From: Paenibacillus thalictri
Lineage (GTDB): Bacteria > Bacillota > Bacilli > Paenibacillales > NBRC-103111
Assembly (NCBI RefSeq): GCF_004307995.1
Contig: NZ_SIRE01000047.1
Span: 1 to 43,563 of the forward strand
Direction: 5' to 3'
Length of the DNA: 43,563 bases
Each line of letters begins with the position of its first letter. The stretch's first letter is position 1. The notes beneath the pieces are model-generated. The model did no database searches and had not been told where the DNA came from. It saw only the letters and a program-made list of their open reading frames with translations. Position numbers and translations under genes: made by a program. This document shows, piece by piece, positions 34,614-43,029 of the stretch.

Positions 34614-35622
34614 ACTGAACAATATGACTGATGAATTGGTAGAATGCTGGACATCCGAAATAGTACTTCATATTAAGGAGCGTTTCGGACTATCCGTGAG
34701 AGAATTAGCGCCAATTGATATGGGCTGGCTCAATCTGAAATGGAAAATGGAGACGGATCACGGACCCTTGTTTGTAAAATATTATCATCCGGATAGGTAT
34801 AAGCTCCATGTACGTCCTGAGAGAAGGAAAGCAGTAGAAAGGACGCTGCAATTGCAGCATGAGCTGAGCAAAGCCGAAATACCATGTCCGAGTGTGTACT
34901 CCTACAACGGGCAATATATTCAGGAAACTCCGTCCGGGTTGTTTTATGCAGTGCTGGACTGGGTTGATGGGTATACCGCTCAAGCCGGGACCTTGAAAAC
35001 GGCTCAAATGTTTGAATTAGGTGCGGCAACGGGAAAAATGCATAAGTGGCTGCAAAATGTCCCTCTGTTGGACAAACCCGCTTGGAGGCCGCTTAAAGAT
35101 GTCTATCTGCAAGAATGGCAGGCAAATTGGAACAAGGCGCAAGAAGTAGGAGATCACATTGTGATGAGTTGGCTAGATCGGTCACATTCGATTGTTGAAT
35201 CAATGGATTTTGGTATTTTTGAATCATGTCAACCGGGATGGCTGCACTGGGATTTGTGGGTGGATAACATTTTACTGAATGAGCAGGGATTATCCGGTAT
35301 TGTTGATTTTGACCGAATGGCCGTGGTTTACCAGGAAGTTGACGTGGCCCGGGCAGTCTTAACTGGCGCCTTGCGAGACGGCCAGATTCAAATCGAGGCT
35401 ACTCGAGCATTGATGGATGGTTACCGAGGATACTCGGGAGCCTCAAACGGCGCACTCTCCCGAGCGATGAAAATGCTTTATTTGATCGAATCGATTTGGT
35501 GGCTCCGTACAGAGGTCCGTGAAAAGAGTGAACTACGCGGATTGCTGGGCAGGTTTGTTGAAGAAATGCATTGGATTGAAAATAACTGGGCCACATTATC
35601 TGAGCAATTGGATGCAATCTAA
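34600..35622 (+). CDS. Aminoglycoside-phosphotransferase-like kinase
   Basis: This 340-residue protein kinase-like enzyme has the small-molecule kinase catalytic loop LHWDLWVDNILL (catalytic Asp and metal-binding Asn) and metal-binding IVDFDRM. The N-lobe is recognisable by LFVKYYHPD with its candidate ATP-binding lysine. The family phosphorylates antibiotics, choline, homoserine, methylthioribose or sugars, and the substrate cannot be read here. ATG 34600 overlaps the preceding gene by 14 bases and has no clear ribosome binding site of its own; ATG 34624 is an alternative. Translational coupling to the preceding gene is likely. A terminator follows closely. Confidence 0.8.
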   Translation: MKGYELNNMTDELVECWTSEIVLHIKERFGLSVRELAPIDMGWLNLKWKMETDHGPLFVKYYHPDRYKLHVRPERRKAVERTLQLQHELSKAEIPCPSVYSYNGQYIQETPSGLFYAVLDWVDGYTAQAGTLKTAQMFELGAATGKMHKWLQNVPLLDKPAWRPLKDVYLQEWQANWNKAQEVGDHIVMSWLDRSHSIVESMDFGIFESCQPGWLHWDLWVDNILLNEQGLSGIVDFDRMAVVYQEVDVARAVLTGALRDGQIQIEATRALMDGYRGYSGASNGALSRAMKMLYLIESIWWLRTEVREKSELRGLLGRFVEEMHWIENNWATLSEQLDAI

Positions 35623-35651
35623 TGAGATTGCGATAACGGGATACATTGGAG

Positions 35652-35684
35652 TGGAGTCGCCATATGGCGGCTCCATTTTCTTTA
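35652..35684 (+). terminator. Terminator after the phosphotransferase gene
   Basis: GGAGTCGCCAT pairs with ATGGCGGCTCC (35653-35674, one G-U pair), closing on a CATATG turn, followed by TTTTCTTT. It is a clear rho-independent terminator. Confidence 0.85.
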
Positions 35685-35957
35685 TTGAAGTGATTTTTCT
35701 TTCATTTTTCTACTTGATTCGGGAAAGGGCTGAACTTTGATTTACTAGGAGAGTATCGAATTAATCCGAAGATTATGGTAAAATATAGAATAATTGTATG
35801 AGAGAGGAGGGTTATCGCGAGTACTAGGAATTGAACAACTAGTAAGGTTACTTATAAGTTTGATACGAGATTATTCCAGCAATATAGTGAAGCTTTTACT
35901 ACTGATAGGGCGGACAATGCATTCTGTGGTCAAGGATTCGTACAAGGAGGAGAAACC
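35685..35957 (+). promoter_or_regulatory. Leader and probable promoter region of the third SLH gene
   Basis: TAAAAT at 35779-35784 is a possible -10 box, with no good -35, and would leave a leader of about 165 bases before ATG 35958. A ribosome-binding-like GAGAGGAGG at 35801-35809 heads a 64-codon frame (from ATG 35794) that overlaps the SLH gene, but its product resembles nothing and lacks gene-like features. CTAGG near 35824-35828 and CTAGT near 35839-35843 give weak symmetry. I recognise no riboswitch. Confidence 0.35.
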
Positions 35958-38900
35958 ATGTTTTTGCAAAAAGGCCGCAGTATACTAAGCGTGGTCCTTG
36001 TTTTTGTGCTGTTGTTCAGCATACTGACGCCAGCAATGGCATCGGAAGCCGCTGCAGCTGAATTCGAGGATATCCATGATTCATACGCCCAAAAAGAAAT
36101 TCAAAGCTTGGTTGACACCGGAGTTATCAGCGGCTATGAGGACGGTTCTTTCCAGCCTAATAAAGCGATGAGCCGCGCCGAATTGGCCAAAATCATCGCA
36201 TTGTCTCTTGGCTTAAAGGAGAATGCAGAAAAAGGGTCTGTTTTTAATGATGTGGATAGGGATGGCTGGTACAACGGTTTTGTTGGTGCATTGGTTGAAA
36301 CGGGGATTACACAAGGCACTTCGGAGACAACTTTTGCCCCTGATGCCAAGGTAACAAGAGAAGAGTTGGTCGTATTTTTTATTCGTGCTATGGGCTTGGA
36401 AGAAACGGCAGGAAAGCTGCCGGTCGTTGCTCAGCTTTCAGACTTCAATGAAGTTTCAAGTTGGGCACAAGCTCCGTTATCGCTTGCCTTCAAGATTGGC
36501 TTCGTGAACGGTATTGAAAACGCTGACGGATCTTTGCGGTTCAGTCCCCGAAATCATGCGGAAAGACAAGCTTTAGCCCGTTTGGCTTACGAGTTCAAAA
36601 CAAACAAAGCGAAATACATAGATAAGGCCAAAGAGCTTGTCCATAGTGCAGAATTTGCCGTTAGCTCCGTAAATGCGGTAAACAACAGCACGATTGAAGT
36701 AACCTTTAATCGGGAAATACTTGCATTTGATGCGACGGATTTCACCTTTGATAATGGTCTAAGCATCCTGAAAGTCGAACTGAAGTCAGATAGCAAATCT
36801 GTCATCGTGCTTACTACTTCGGCTCAAACGGAAGGGACGGTGTACAAGCTCAGCTACAAAGGAAAAGATACCGGTAAAATGTTCACTGGCCTTGCGGCAG
36901 CGAGTTTTGGTGGAGGTGGCGGTGGAGGTGGTGGTAGTGGAACAATTACCAACGACAACCCCGCAAAGTCCGATCTGGATAAGTTAAATAGCGGGGGTAC
37001 ATATGATTCGCTTACGATTACAGCGTCAGGAACTGCAGGTCCGTCTGATGGGACGGGGAAAACGATCGTTACGGGTACACTTACGCTGAACCCCGGCGCG
37101 AGCGGCGAGATCACGCTTCAAAACGTCGTTGCCGCCAATATCGTCGTTGCTTCTGGCAGCCCCAACTCTATTAAATTGGCTAATACGATGATTACAACAT
37201 TAAGAGTGGCAGCGGCAAATCAACCGAATCCGGTTCGTATTGAATCCCTCGCCGGTTCAGAGGTAACGAATACCGATATTCAATCGAAAGTGATTATGGA
37301 GTCCACCGCCGGAAGCCTTGGAATGATTAAAATCGGCTCGGGCGCACAAGGGCAAGAAATTGAATTAAGGGGCACCATCAAAGGCGACGTTACCGTAGAA
37401 GGACAAGGTGCGACAATCAAACTTGCACCTCCAAAAGACGGGGGTACGACGTCTGTGGCCAATTTAAATGTCGGCACCAATGCAACCATTGCGATGAATG
37501 CAGGGGTTTCATTGGACCAAGTAACCATCACCGGTTCAAACACGAATATTGCATTAGCAGGAGAGGGAGAAATCCGCTCGGTCACGGTTTCCAGCGAAGC
37601 TGAAGGCGCGACATTAAATCTTGCGAGCACTCATATTTCGTCTATTCATTTGAATGCGAACATTAAATTGGAAGGTACTGTTGATGTAATCGGCACAGTT
37701 CAGTTAACAGCAGCGCCCGGCATTGTCGTGGAGGTTTCAGCAGATGTGGTTAATACACTGAAAGACCATGCCATTTCCGCCATTGCTGCAATTGGCGACT
37801 TCAATGCCTATTCGGCAGAAATCGATGCCCGCATCATGGAAGCTGAAACGTTAGCGAACAACGCAATCCTGCTCGGAGTAGCGGAAGCGGATATTCCGGA
37901 TTATTCCACAAAGCTGTTTGAGGTCAAAAGAAAAATGACCGGTTTCACTTTGGATGCAGCTAATACTGACCTTAAAATTGTTTTTGCCGGAAATGATTCG
38001 GTAAATGCCGTTACGGAAAATATAACACTTCCGATAGTCGACGCAATAAGAGGGGTGAGCATTAGCTGGAAAAGCTCGAACTCATCCGTCGTCAGCAGCG
38101 GCGGAATTGTGACACGGCCAGCCTTTGGCGAAGCGAATGCGCAAGTTGATCTGACTGCCCGATTGTCGAAAAATGGTCAAGAGCGGGAAGTTGTGTTTTC
38201 CATTATTGTATTGGCTCAAAGTGTGCCGACTGATCCGACAGCGCCGACCTTGGTTTCGTTGACCATCGAGCCAAACGGTGTCATCAACTTAACGGCGAGT
38301 GGTGCGATTCAGCAATTGATCGTCATGGCCAATTATTCAAACGGTACTGTTGTTCCCGTAACGAATATCGCCAACTATACCAGCGGTCTCCCGGCTGTAG
38401 CTACGGTAAGCAAAGAAGGCATCGTGACGGCAGCGGCTAACGGTACTGCTGTTATTGCGGTTAGTTACGGTGGAAAAACGGCAAGCGTCACCGTAATTGT
38501 AGATATAGCGGCGCTGACACTGCGGGGGATAGCAGGCGATAGTCAGGTATCCTTATTATGGAGTCCTTTGGGAACAAACGTAACCTACCAGGTGTACGGC
38601 TCCACGGTTAGCGGATCATACACGTCAATGCCTGCATCGGTAACAAGTATAACCTACACGGCATCCCGTTTGAATAACGGTACTCCATATTATTTTATTG
38701 TGAAGGCCGTTAAAGATGGCATGATCTTAACTTCCAATGAAGTGAGCGTAACACCGTCAGCGGATGCGGTGCAGAAAACCGCGACACCTAAAGTCAACGG
38801 AAGCGTGTATCCGAACGGATTCGTGCTTACGGGAACGACGGAACCAAGGTTGAACGATGTGCCGTCCAGTGTTACTTTGTCCAAACAAGACGGTACCATT

Positions 38901-40979
38901 ATAACCGGAAACGGTGTAGGACCGGATGGTTCGTTTCGTATGATGTGGCTTTATAGCGATTCCCCAAATGTAACGCTTTCGGCGGGCGAAGAACTGCTAT
39001 TAACAGCTCAGGTATATGGCCAGGCAAAAAGCGATCCGGTAAAGATTGTTGTGCAGAATACCAACGGTCAAACGGCAATGCCGACGGTGAGCGGTATTGT
39101 CTATGAAACGGGTAACAGCGGCTACGCGGAGCCTGAGGCGTATGTTATCTTAAAGGGATTAAGCGGATATTCCTTAACGGCCCGAGCCGAAGTGGGGGAT
39201 GGGGAAAACAACGGATTCTACTTTTTCCATACATCGGAAGGACTTAAAGCGGGGGATCAAGTGACGTTAACCGCTGTATTGCTCGGAAAAGCGACAAGCG
39301 ACCCTGTTACGGTCACCGTACAACCCTCGGAGAAAACGATGGTGCCCACATTTACGGGATATGTATACCCCAACGGAGCACAGATTAACGGGAAATCAGA
39401 GCCACGATCCGTGTATTTGCCAACTTTGATAACTTTATCTAAACAAAACGGAACGATTGTAGCGATGAGCGGTACGGGTTCGGATGGACTGTTTACTATT
39501 AACGATATCTATCCGAATGTTACGCTTTTGGCAGGTGAAGAACTGCTGCTTACAGCGGAAGCGTTTGGCAAGAAGAAAAGCGATCCTGTCAAAATAATCG
39601 TTCAGGCCACTTCCGGACGAACTGCTCCGGTTATGACGGACATTGTGAATGATACCTTGATTAGCGGGTGGGCTCAATTTGGTTCCCTGGTCAGGATCAA
39701 GTCGAATACGTCCGGTGGGGACGGGAACGATATATGGGTTCGCGCTTCAATGCAGGACGGCTATTTTAGCTTATCCTATTTGCAATCCGGTATATTTAAT
39801 GCGGGGGATCAACTGACGATTACCGCTACATTGATCGGTCAGGAAACAAGCGACCCGATTCACGTAACCGTACAATCAGCACCGAAAACCGACACTCCCA
39901 GCTTTACAGGAAACGTATATCCCAATGCGCTCATCATCCAGGGAAAAGCTGAAGAAGGCGCTTTTGAAAAATGGACAAAAGTTACATTATCTAAACAAGA
40001 TGGGACTTATTTGTACGGAATAGGCGTATCTTCAGCAGATGGCGCTTTTTACGCAAAAGATTTGTTTACTAATCCAGATGTGAGCGTTGTTGCCGGTGAA
40101 GAACTTCTAATGACAGCACAAGCTTATGGCAAGAAAACAAGTGATCCTGTCAAAATAATCGTACAGGAGGCTGCCAGCCAAACGGCAGCACCTCGAACAG
40201 AAACCGTCTCGGAAGCGATAATCAGCGGGAGTGCGGAACCCGGCGCTATCATTACTATAAAGAAAGGTTCGAGCAAATACGTTACCTGGATGTCCTGGAC
40301 AAATGATGACGGTACCTTCAGCGCAGATATGCTGCTGACAGGCTTATTTAATGCAGGAGATCAAGTGACGATTACGGCTACTGTGATGGGAAAAGCAACA
40401 AGCGTTCCAGTTATTTCCATTGTGCAGGCATCGCCGAAAACTGCAATGCCGGTCGTTAACGGAAATGTATACCCCAACGGATTTACTCTTAATGGATCTG
40501 TTGATTCGGGATCAAGGAATACCGATATTACTTTGACTAAGCAGGATGGAACGTTTATAGGTTCGTATAGCATAGCATCGGACAGCACTTTTTCTGCAAA
40601 GCAGGTGGTATGGTCTTATGTAACGTTGACCGTCGGAGAAGAAATATGGGTGATGGCCCAAGCGTATGGCAAGAAAAAAAGCGATCCGGTCAAAATGACT
40701 GTGCAAGCGACATCCGGTCAAACGGCCGTACCTACATTTAACGATAATGTGATTGGAACCAATCGGTTCAGTGGTCATGCAGAACCTGGTGCTATCATCA
40801 CGCTGAAAAGTGATACGAGGGGATATTACAATACAACTATTGCCTCACCGGATGGGAGTTATTCCATTTATTGGCCAACGGAATTAAATAAAGCCGGGGA
40901 TCAGCTATCATTATCCGCAACGACGATTGGAAAAGCGACCAGTGATACGGTACACATTACGCTTGTTGCTTCCCCGTAA
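35958..40979 (+). CDS. SLH-anchored giant surface protein with tandem Ig-like repeats
   Basis: This 1673-residue secreted protein is anchored by its N-terminus. The signal peptide (about 1-33, ending AMASEAAAAE) leads into three SLH repeats (about 35-205). Next come an Ig-like adhesin segment (about 225-310), a glycine run of nine residues (near 316-325), a repetitive segment rich in short beta strands that looks beta-helical (about 335-590), an aBig_2-like and a Big_2-like domain (about 655-855), FN3 (about 856-940), and four tandem P/Q repeat pairs to the end (about 941-1672). There is no catalytic domain. AAGGAGGAG at 35944-35952 fixes the start. Its SLH-first layout is opposite to the two SLH proteins of the glycan locus, and its promoter lacks the CATGA element, so it is probably not part of that system. 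Confidence 0.85.
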   Translation: MFLQKGRSILSVVLVFVLLFSILTPAMASEAAAAEFEDIHDSYAQKEIQSLVDTGVISGYEDGSFQPNKAMSRAELAKIIALSLGLKENAEKGSVFNDVDRDGWYNGFVGALVETGITQGTSETTFAPDAKVTREELVVFFIRAMGLEETAGKLPVVAQLSDFNEVSSWAQAPLSLAFKIGFVNGIENADGSLRFSPRNHAERQALARLAYEFKTNKAKYIDKAKELVHSAEFAVSSVNAVNNSTIEVTFNREILAFDATDFTFDNGLSILKVELKSDSKSVIVLTTSAQTEGTVYKLSYKGKDTGKMFTGLAAASFGGGGGGGGGSGTITNDNPAKSDLDKLNSGGTYDSLTITASGTAGPSDGTGKTIVTGTLTLNPGASGEITLQNVVAANIVVASGSPNSIKLANTMITTLRVAAANQPNPVRIESLAGSEVTNTDIQSKVIMESTAGSLGMIKIGSGAQGQEIELRGTIKGDVTVEGQGATIKLAPPKDGGTTSVANLNVGTNATIAMNAGVSLDQVTITGSNTNIALAGEGEIRSVTVSSEAEGATLNLASTHISSIHLNANIKLEGTVDVIGTVQLTAAPGIVVEVSADVVNTLKDHAISAIAAIGDFNAYSAEIDARIMEAETLANNAILLGVAEADIPDYSTKLFEVKRKMTGFTLDAANTDLKIVFAGNDSVNAVTENITLPIVDAIRGVSISWKSSNSSVVSSGGIVTRPAFGEANAQVDLTARLSKNGQEREVVFSIIVLAQSVPTDPTAPTLVSLTIEPNGVINLTASGAIQQLIVMANYSNGTVVPVTNIANYTSGLPAVATVSKEGIVTAAANGTAVIAVSYGGKTASVTVIVDIAALTLRGIAGDSQVSLLWSPLGTNVTYQVYGSTVSGSYTSMPASVTSITYTASRLNNGTPYYFIVKAVKDGMILTSNEVSVTPSADAVQKTATPKVNGSVYPNGFVLTGTTEPRLNDVPSSVTLSKQDGTIITGNGVGPDGSFRMMWLYSDSPNVTLSAGEELLLTAQVYGQAKSDPVKIVVQNTNGQTAMPTVSGIVYETGNSGYAEPEAYVILKGLSGYSLTARAEVGDGENNGFYFFHTSEGLKAGDQVTLTAVLLGKATSDPVTVTVQPSEKTMVPTFTGYVYPNGAQINGKSEPRSVYLPTLITLSKQNGTIVAMSGTGSDGLFTINDIYPNVTLLAGEELLLTAEAFGKKKSDPVKIIVQATSGRTAPVMTDIVNDTLISGWAQFGSLVRIKSNTSGGDGNDIWVRASMQDGYFSLSYLQSGIFNAGDQLTITATLIGQETSDPIHVTVQSAPKTDTPSFTGNVYPNALIIQGKAEEGAFEKWTKVTLSKQDGTYLYGIGVSSADGAFYAKDLFTNPDVSVVAGEELLMTAQAYGKKTSDPVKIIVQEAASQTAAPRTETVSEAIISGSAEPGAIITIKKGSSKYVTWMSWTNDDGTFSADMLLTGLFNAGDQVTITATVMGKATSVPVISIVQASPKTAMPVVNGNVYPNGFTLNGSVDSGSRNTDITLTKQDGTFIGSYSIASDSTFSAKQVVWSYVTLTVGEEIWVMAQAYGKKKSDPVKMTVQATSGQTAVPTFNDNVIGTNRFSGHAEPGAIITLKSDTRGYYNTTIASPDGSYSIYWPTELNKAGDQLSLSATTIGKATSDTVHITLVASP
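38777..40976 (+). repeat. Four tandem P/Q repeat pairs
   Basis: Eight Ig-like repeats alternate between two types. P units start near 38777, 39339, 39892 and 40443 and share VYPN, TLSKQ(D/N)GT, AGEELL and KKKSDPVKI. Q units start near 39079, 39624, 40189 and 40729 and share AEPGA-like, (L/F)NAGDQ(L/V)(T/S) and G(K/Q)(A/E)TSD. Each P+Q pair is about 183 residues. The pattern suggests duplication of the pair as a unit. Confidence 0.85.
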
Positions 40980-40997
40980 TCAGTCAAGGCGTTATGA

Positions 40998-41042
40998 AAA
41001 AGAGCGGTTAATCGGTTCACACCGATAGCCGCTTTATTTTTA
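40998..41042 (+). terminator. Terminator after the third SLH gene
   Basis: AGCGGTTAATCGG (41003-41015) pairs with CCGATAGCCGCT (41022-41033) with one bulge and one wobble, and is followed by TTATTTTTA. The A-rich left flank could allow bidirectional use. Confidence 0.75.
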
Positions 41043-41185
41043 TCCGATTCCGTCCAAGCAGCCCGCCGAGCGGCTGACGGATGCGATCAGCGGTGCAAAG
41101 TTGCAAAAGAGCTAGGCGACACTATGGTCACAAATGTATGCAATAAGGCATTCATGTTAAGTTATTTTTAAGGCAGTCGAGATCA

Positions 41186-41221
41186 TTGTAACCGGAACTC
41201 ACCGTTTGGTATACTGTATAC
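41186..41221 (+). promoter_or_regulatory. Promoter of the RMD1-like gene with a palindrome over the -10
   Basis: TTGTAA (41186-41191) and TATACT (41210-41215) are separated by 18 bases and make a fair sigma-A promoter. GTATAC-T-GTATAC at 41209-41221 is a perfect 13-base odd palindrome covering the -10 box, a position where a repressor could act. The remaining 41043-41185 region holds no gene I can support. Confidence 0.5.
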
Positions 41222-41292
41222 ACCAGTCTTCGTTAAGAAATGCTATTAATTGATAATCATTAAACAATAAACTACATTGGAAGATACATGAG

Positions 41293-42138
41293 ATGAATAA
41301 TATTACGTTTAAGGCGTTAGCCATCGCTGTTGAAATTGATTTAAATAAAATTGCTATTCATTGCGGAATTCCTAAGAAATATACTTGGGAACAACCCTTG
41401 ATTATTAGAAACAATATTCTCAACTCGATCTATCAAACTCCTGCTGTGGATGATTTTCAGCAAGTGATGGTATTTTCTTTCGGCAGCGTTGTATTTGTGA
41501 ATCACGAAAATATGGGCCAAATAGAAACCTTTTTGAAATTTCTCCAAAATTTCGAGCACGATATCAACTTGCAGCAAGCAGATCATTACAGAGATGACTA
41601 CAATCTGCAAATTGCAGCTGTGGAAGGAATGGAATTAACGGATGAGTATGTCGTTGTAGCCGAATACGAGCACTTTTTGCCAGAGTTGATCTCAACGATC
41701 CTCGCCAAATCGGTGGCGCTTGAGAAATCGGAAGAGCAGTTAAGTAAAATCCAAGATCATTTGGAACTGATGATAGAAAGACTCGAAAAAGGAAAGCTGC
41801 GAGTCAGTAATAAGGAATTAGCCAAAACAACGGCTAGAATTCTCCGTCACGAATTTAACACGCTTGCTTATATCATGATTTTGGATAAACCGGAGATCAC
41901 CTGGACGCACAGTTCGGCAAGCGAGTTTTACGATGCGATGATGAATTTTTTTGAATTAAACGATCGCTATAAAATTTTGAAAAGCAAAACCGACACTTTG
42001 TATCACGTCACAGAAGGTTTCTCGGATATCAGTCATTTTAATAGGGGCTTATTCGTTGAATGGATCATTGTGATCCTTATCGTTATTGAGGTAGTTATCA
42101 CTATTCTTCAAATATGCGGATTAATTCCTTCTCATTAA
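41293..42138 (+). CDS. RMD1/DUF155-family membrane protein
   Basis: This 281-residue protein matches the RMD1/DUF155 family known from mitochondria, yeast and many bacteria. The N-terminal region shows VMVFSFGSVVFVNH near residue 57-70, and the helical C-terminal half carries the family pattern ILAKSVALEKSEEQL and RLEKGKLRVSNKELAKTTARILRHEFN. The protein ends in a single membrane segment (WIIVILIVIEVVITILQICGL), with only a few residues after it. The bacterial role is unknown. The start has only a weak GGAAGA ribosome binding site. It converges with the RnfD-like gene. Confidence 0.78.
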   Translation: MNNITFKALAIAVEIDLNKIAIHCGIPKKYTWEQPLIIRNNILNSIYQTPAVDDFQQVMVFSFGSVVFVNHENMGQIETFLKFLQNFEHDINLQQADHYRDDYNLQIAAVEGMELTDEYVVVAEYEHFLPELISTILAKSVALEKSEEQLSKIQDHLELMIERLEKGKLRVSNKELAKTTARILRHEFNTLAYIMILDKPEITWTHSSASEFYDAMMNFFELNDRYKILKSKTDTLYHVTEGFSDISHFNRGLFVEWIIVILIVIEVVITILQICGLIPSH

Positions 42139-42151
42139 CTGACACTTTATG

Positions 42152-42178
42152 AATAAGAGGTCCAAACCTCTCGTTATT
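42152..42178. terminator. Short hairpin between convergent genes
   Basis: AATAAGAGGT (42152-42161) pairs with ACCTC and TTATT on the right side (42166-42178), with a small bulge, and lies in the 43-base gap between convergent genes. It could end transcription from both sides, though the T-runs are short. Confidence 0.45.
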
Positions 42179-42181
42179 AAT

Positions 42182-42988
42182 TCACTTAGCGGTTGTCACC
42201 CGGTTTGCGGCAGGTAAGGTGTTGCGTGATTTCAACAAACAATAAAGATTGCCGGAGAGCAATCCGATAAAAAGGTACATTAATCCTCCGAAGCACCCGT
42301 AAACAGTAATTCCCACGAGTGCGGAGATTACGCCGAAGACGATTTGATCCTTAACTTTACCCGGTGAAGTAGGCGGATCGGTCAGCATCAACATGGCGAA
42401 AAACAGAGTCATATTGATGAAAGGGGACCTAAGCGCGTCGGCGGCATCACCAATATGGAGTAAACCCATGAACAGCAATAAAACGAAGTAGGTCCCCAGA
42501 AAAGAGAAGACTTGAGGGAATTTGCCTACCCGATTCGTTACCGCGAATCCCCCTATCAATAGGAATAGGACGGTCCAGGCGGGAAGATCTCCGAAAGCCC
42601 CCCACCAGCTTTGAGCGCTCTTAAACAACGGGATGGATAATAGCAATCCGAAAGCGGCCGGGTTAAACACCGGTCTTTTTTTGCTGGTAAATATATATTT
42701 GGACAAAATCGCCAGCGCGGATGTGGCGGCTACAACATACCATGAACTTGTTGTGCTCAAAATTAGCGCGACGATCAGTCCGGTGATTACCGGACCGTCC
42801 CATAAAGTTCGTTTTCTTTTGCCCATACTTGAAAAAAGAATATCCGCTGCCAGACAGACGAATACGGCGATGGCGGCTTCATAAATGCCTTTCATGTCTC
42901 GTGATTCGATGGAGGCGATCACAAGAAAAGCCGAAAGGGTAAATCCAACATATGCTTTTGGCGTTTTAACCCATTGCTTTATAGTCAC
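42182..42988 (-). CDS. Stand-alone RnfD/NqrB-like membrane protein
   Basis: The product is about 268 residues with eight or more membrane segments. It carries the RnfD/NqrB-family phrase FNPAAFG and a later MLTDPPTSP segment typical of the family's smaller relatives. In the full Rnf and Nqr complexes this subunit binds flavin and helps couple electron flow to ion transport, but none of the other subunits is encoded here, so the complex cannot be assumed. GTG at 42988 is preceded by GGAGAG at good spacing; a TTG at 43003 would add five residues but has a poor ribosome binding site. Confidence 0.75.
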   Translation of the reverse strand: MTIKQWVKTPKAYVGFTLSAFLVIASIESRDMKGIYEAAIAVFVCLAADILFSSMGKRKRTLWDGPVITGLIVALILSTTSSWYVVAATSALAILSKYIFTSKKRPVFNPAAFGLLLSIPLFKSAQSWWGAFGDLPAWTVLFLLIGGFAVTNRVGKFPQVFSFLGTYFVLLLFMGLLHIGDAADALRSPFINMTLFFAMLMLTDPPTSPGKVKDQIVFGVISALVGITVYGCFGGLMYLFIGLLSGNLYCLLKSRNTLPAANRVTTAK

Positions 42989-43029
42989 CTGATATCTCTC
43001 CAACTCTAATGATGTCTATATAACTTGAA

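Noticed and set aside
35794..35988. 64-codon frame before the third SLH gene with a GAGAGGAGG-like sequence near its start
   Set aside because: The purine-rich site lies after, not before, the ATG, the product resembles no family, and it overlaps the well-supported SLH start; treated as leader.
38777..40976. Regularly spaced repeats as a CRISPR-like array
   Set aside because: The repeats are protein-level Ig-like domains in one open frame; DNA identity is low and there are no short exact repeats with unique spacers.
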